Of a stretch of 64,000 nt of DNA, positions 61,640 through 64,000 are shown piece after piece (position 1 is the first letter of the stretch; each line of letters starts with the position of its first letter). The DNA is from Gardnerella vaginalis (GTDB taxonomy: Bacteria > Actinomycetota > Actinomycetes > Actinomycetales > Bifidobacteriaceae). Location of the stretch: positions 1,560,598-1,624,597 of the forward strand of contig NZ_JBETXJ010000002.1 in assembly GCF_040427915.1 (NCBI RefSeq), written 5' to 3'. The notes beneath the pieces were generated by a model, which ran no database searches, was not told where the DNA came from, and was given only the letters and a program-made list of their open reading frames with translations. The position numbers and the translations under genes are program-made.

Positions 61640-64000
61640 ATGACTACCACTAATCCTTCAAAACATACATCATCAAAATCTTCTAGAAAGCGTCCTGCAC
61701 ACAAAGTACACACTCTTCCGTTAGCAACAATGGCTGCTTTACTGACAGCAGCAACATGCTTAGGCAGCCAGCCTGCTATGGCTGTTCAAGCGGCCACAAT
61801 TACTACACCAACACAGGCTGGAGTAGTTAGAAATCTTACGAATAGCACCGGTGTTGTGTATCAAGATCGTGAAGCTGATGTGGTTGTTAATAATCCAGAA
61901 TGGCTTAAGACTCCTAGTATTCTTGAGTTCCAGCGTTATCGCTCTACTAATGATGAAAATAAAGATAAAACGACATTTAATTCCAACGAGCATGGTAGCG
62001 ATGAGTACAATACTCTGATTAAAAAAACAGATATGTATGCACATATCGAAACAATAGATGGCGCTAAATATCTCGTATTCGACGTATTCTTCAACAATGA
62101 TGCTCAATCAATGGTAAATCTCTCAAACAGGCAATGGTATATATGGCAAGTACCGTACCAAATTGCTAAGTTAAATTCCAATGGTTCGTATGCGAGTGAC
62201 ACAATTCGCGACTTACGTTTTGACGCTTACAAACTTAAAGATGCATCACAAAATGACAAAATAAAACGCAAGATGAACTTTACTCTTTCGCGCGATTTTG
62301 CCAAGTTTGAAAAAGTAGACAATCAGTCAACAACTATAAACTTCCCAAATGATCATGAAAAAAATTTCGGTGGCAGTAGTAATAAGTCTTCAAGCTTCTC
62401 TTATACTTTAGGACCGAATCAGACAAAATATGAAAAAGATATGAGCAATCTATTCCATGAGAATCACAATGATTACGCTATTGGTAAAGCAACTTGGCTA
62501 GATTACCCATATAATGGTAAGAATTATGGAATAGGTATTCAAACTTCAGAAGTAAATCTTGCATTCCATATGCATGCCGCAGTAAAGCTTAACGATACAG
62601 CAATTAACGAAAAAGCTACAACTTATGATGAAAAGTACGCTAATATACATAATGCTTGGACTTGGGCAGATTCTGCAACATATGGAAGCACAACAAGCTC
62701 GTCCTACGCGTGGATTTCTGGACGAGATCCAGAATCTGATGAAAAAAACTTACAGCGCCACAAGGATGACAGCATAGCGCCAAAAATTTATTACAATGGC
62801 ACTGAAATAACCGACGACAATCAGACCATTCAACTTAATATAGGCGATAAACTAAGCTTCACTACCACCGACAACAAGGGTCATATTGAGAAGTTTAGCA
62901 TTTCTGGTTTAACAAAAGATCCTACAGTCACGCAAGGCGATGGAAGCGAAGACAAACCGCTTTCATCAGGCGACATCAAAGTTACTAAAAAAATGAACGG
63001 CAAGGAAGTAACTATTACTTCCGAGGATGGCTCTGGCAACGTTACCACGCGCAAAGTTAAAGTCACAGTTACTAAAAAGAAAACACTTGCTGAAGAACAT
63101 CCTCTTACTGGTAAAACCATTACTACTACAGTTGGTGAACCATTACCGCAATTGACAGAAATTAACAAACTTGTCGAGATTAAAGACGAAGGCAAGCTTA
63201 AAAAGAAGCCAACATTAACGTGGAATGGCAAATCTCCTGCTCCAAACACTGAGACAGTTGGCGTATTTACCCGTAGTATTAAGGGAACATACTCCGATCA
63301 GTCCACGAAAACAACAGATGTAATCATCAATGTTAAACCACAGAAGCCAGTTATCGACACTGATCTGACTGATCTTGCTGGAAAGAAAGGGCAGAAAGTA
63401 ACAATAACTGTTGGAAGCGGCATTCCTACTGACGCTAAAGTTACTACAACAGTTAAACTGTTTGATAAAAATGGCAATGAAATCGGCTCTACTACAACGA
63501 TTAACAATGGTAAAGCAGAGATTACTGTTAATGGTGAAATTCCTGAAGGCGACGTGTATGCAACAACGACTGTAACGAAACAGACTGAAACGCTAAATGC
63601 CGGTAAAACAATAATTCCAGGATTTGACCTAACTTCAGAAAAAAGTGATAAAAAACGAGCTACCAAGCCTAAGGATAATGAAAAACCAACAATTACTGCT
63701 ACTGCTACTTCATCGCCTGTAACAGTTGGGCAAGATTTGAAGATTCACATTGTTGCTAAAGATGATGTGAAGGTTGAATCAGTACCTAATGCACAAGCTT
63801 TGATGCAAGGTTTAGGTCTTAAAATTAACGAACTCTCATCTCGAATAGAGTCAAAACAAACAACTAATACTGATACAGAAAAGGATTTTGATCTTACTGT
63901 TAAGAACATGCAGCCGAAGGAAGTTGGCACACATACCATAACCTTCACTGTAACCGACTCGTCAGGAAAAACCGGCACCACAACTCTAACCATAACCGTG
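61640..64000 (+). CDS. Large Rib/alpha-like surface protein, 3' end beyond window
   Basis: At least 787 residues, open at the window edge. A signal peptide with a long basic N-terminus (KHTSSKSSRKRPAHK, then LATMAALLTAATCLG, cleavage near AVQAA about 50) is followed by an N-terminal adhesin-like domain of about 330 residues (rich in Asn, Tyr, Trp). Beta-sandwich modules follow: one near 375-475, and a Rib-type domain at about 487-575 (LTGKTITTTVGEPLPQ with KPTLTWNGKSP and TDVIINV). Two more modules are near 577-680 and 690-787. AAGGAG is 7 bp before the ATG. A C-terminal LPXTG anchor is expected beyond the window. Confidence 0.88.
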   Translation, partial: MTTTNPSKHTSSKSSRKRPAHKVHTLPLATMAALLTAATCLGSQPAMAVQAATITTPTQAGVVRNLTNSTGVVYQDREADVVVNNPEWLKTPSILEFQRYRSTNDENKDKTTFNSNEHGSDEYNTLIKKTDMYAHIETIDGAKYLVFDVFFNNDAQSMVNLSNRQWYIWQVPYQIAKLNSNGSYASDTIRDLRFDAYKLKDASQNDKIKRKMNFTLSRDFAKFEKVDNQSTTINFPNDHEKNFGGSSNKSSSFSYTLGPNQTKYEKDMSNLFHENHNDYAIGKATWLDYPYNGKNYGIGIQTSEVNLAFHMHAAVKLNDTAINEKATTYDEKYANIHNAWTWADSATYGSTTSSSYAWISGRDPESDEKNLQRHKDDSIAPKIYYNGTEITDDNQTIQLNIGDKLSFTTTDNKGHIEKFSISGLTKDPTVTQGDGSEDKPLSSGDIKVTKKMNGKEVTITSEDGSGNVTTRKVKVTVTKKKTLAEEHPLTGKTITTTVGEPLPQLTEINKLVEIKDEGKLKKKPTLTWNGKSPAPNTETVGVFTRSIKGTYSDQSTKTTDVIINVKPQKPVIDTDLTDLAGKKGQKVTITVGSGIPTDAKVTTTVKLFDKNGNEIGSTTTINNGKAEITVNGEIPEGDVYATTTVTKQTETLNAGKTIIPGFDLTSEKSDKKRATKPKDNEKPTITATATSSPVTVGQDLKIHIVAKDDVKVESVPNAQALMQGLGLKINELSSRIESKQTTNTDTEKDFDLTVKNMQPKEVGTHTITFTVTDSSGKTGTTTLTITV

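Overview
The window reads as a chromosomal segment of an AT-rich member of the Bifidobacteriaceae; Gardnerella fits best. The lineage call is an inference from gene content: a WhiB1-type regulator converging on a PdtaS-type histidine kinase (the Rv3219/Rv3220c arrangement of actinobacteria), a SpaA-type pilus locus with class C sortase, and AT-rich codons. No rRNA, tRNA, CRISPR array or intact transposase was seen.

Layout. 0-5 kb: an EccC/FtsK-like ATPase, whiB1, pdtaS, a lone HicB-like protein and pyroglutamyl peptidase. 5-16.5 kb: metabolism and transport, with an H2O-forming NADH oxidase, a 4-hydroxybutyrate dehydrogenase-like enzyme, a YhgE/Pip membrane protein with its ATPase, an NhaC-type antiporter, an SDR dehydrogenase with a KdgT-type permease, and LemA with DUF3137. 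16.8-19.9 kb: a complete ECF transporter (S, T, A, A'). 20-28.7 kb: an ABC exporter, uridine phosphorylase, cysK-cysE, a GNAT, SstT and an MFS protein. cysK is preceded by a promoter, a 28-residue ORF with seven cysteines and an intrinsic terminator, together a cysteine attenuator.

29-44.8 kb is accessory and lies between two direct copies of an undescribed ~92-bp stem-loop repeat. It holds an XRE regulator, an ABC-2 exporter, a second ECF transporter overlapping a nucleoside hydrolase gene (with a Crp/Fnr regulator and a ribokinase remnant; Firmicute-like), and a two-component system divergent from a BcrA/MutFEG-type peptide-resistance ABC transporter with a direct-repeat operator. A third copy of the repeat lies at 60.97 kb, fused to a truncated type III restriction gene.

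44.9-64 kb is a surface-structure region: class C sortase, LPATG major pilin, LPDTG surface protein and a BspA-like LPHTG protein, all on the minus strand, then a duplicated and decaying block of membrane-protein/GNAT genes, an AAA/DUF4143 ATPase, a lipoprotein, and the start of a large Rib-domain surface protein that runs off the window. Three long poly-C/G tracts (11, 9 and 10 nt) are confined to this region. One fills the spacer of a predicted promoter for the LPDTG protein, one sits in a reading frame, and one lies upstream of the Rib protein. The natural reading is phase-variable surface architecture. Two long inverted repeats also separate the pilin from its sortase.

No homology search or folding was run. 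Family calls come from motifs read by eye, and starts were re-chosen from visible ribosome binding sites where these disagreed with the longest reading frame.
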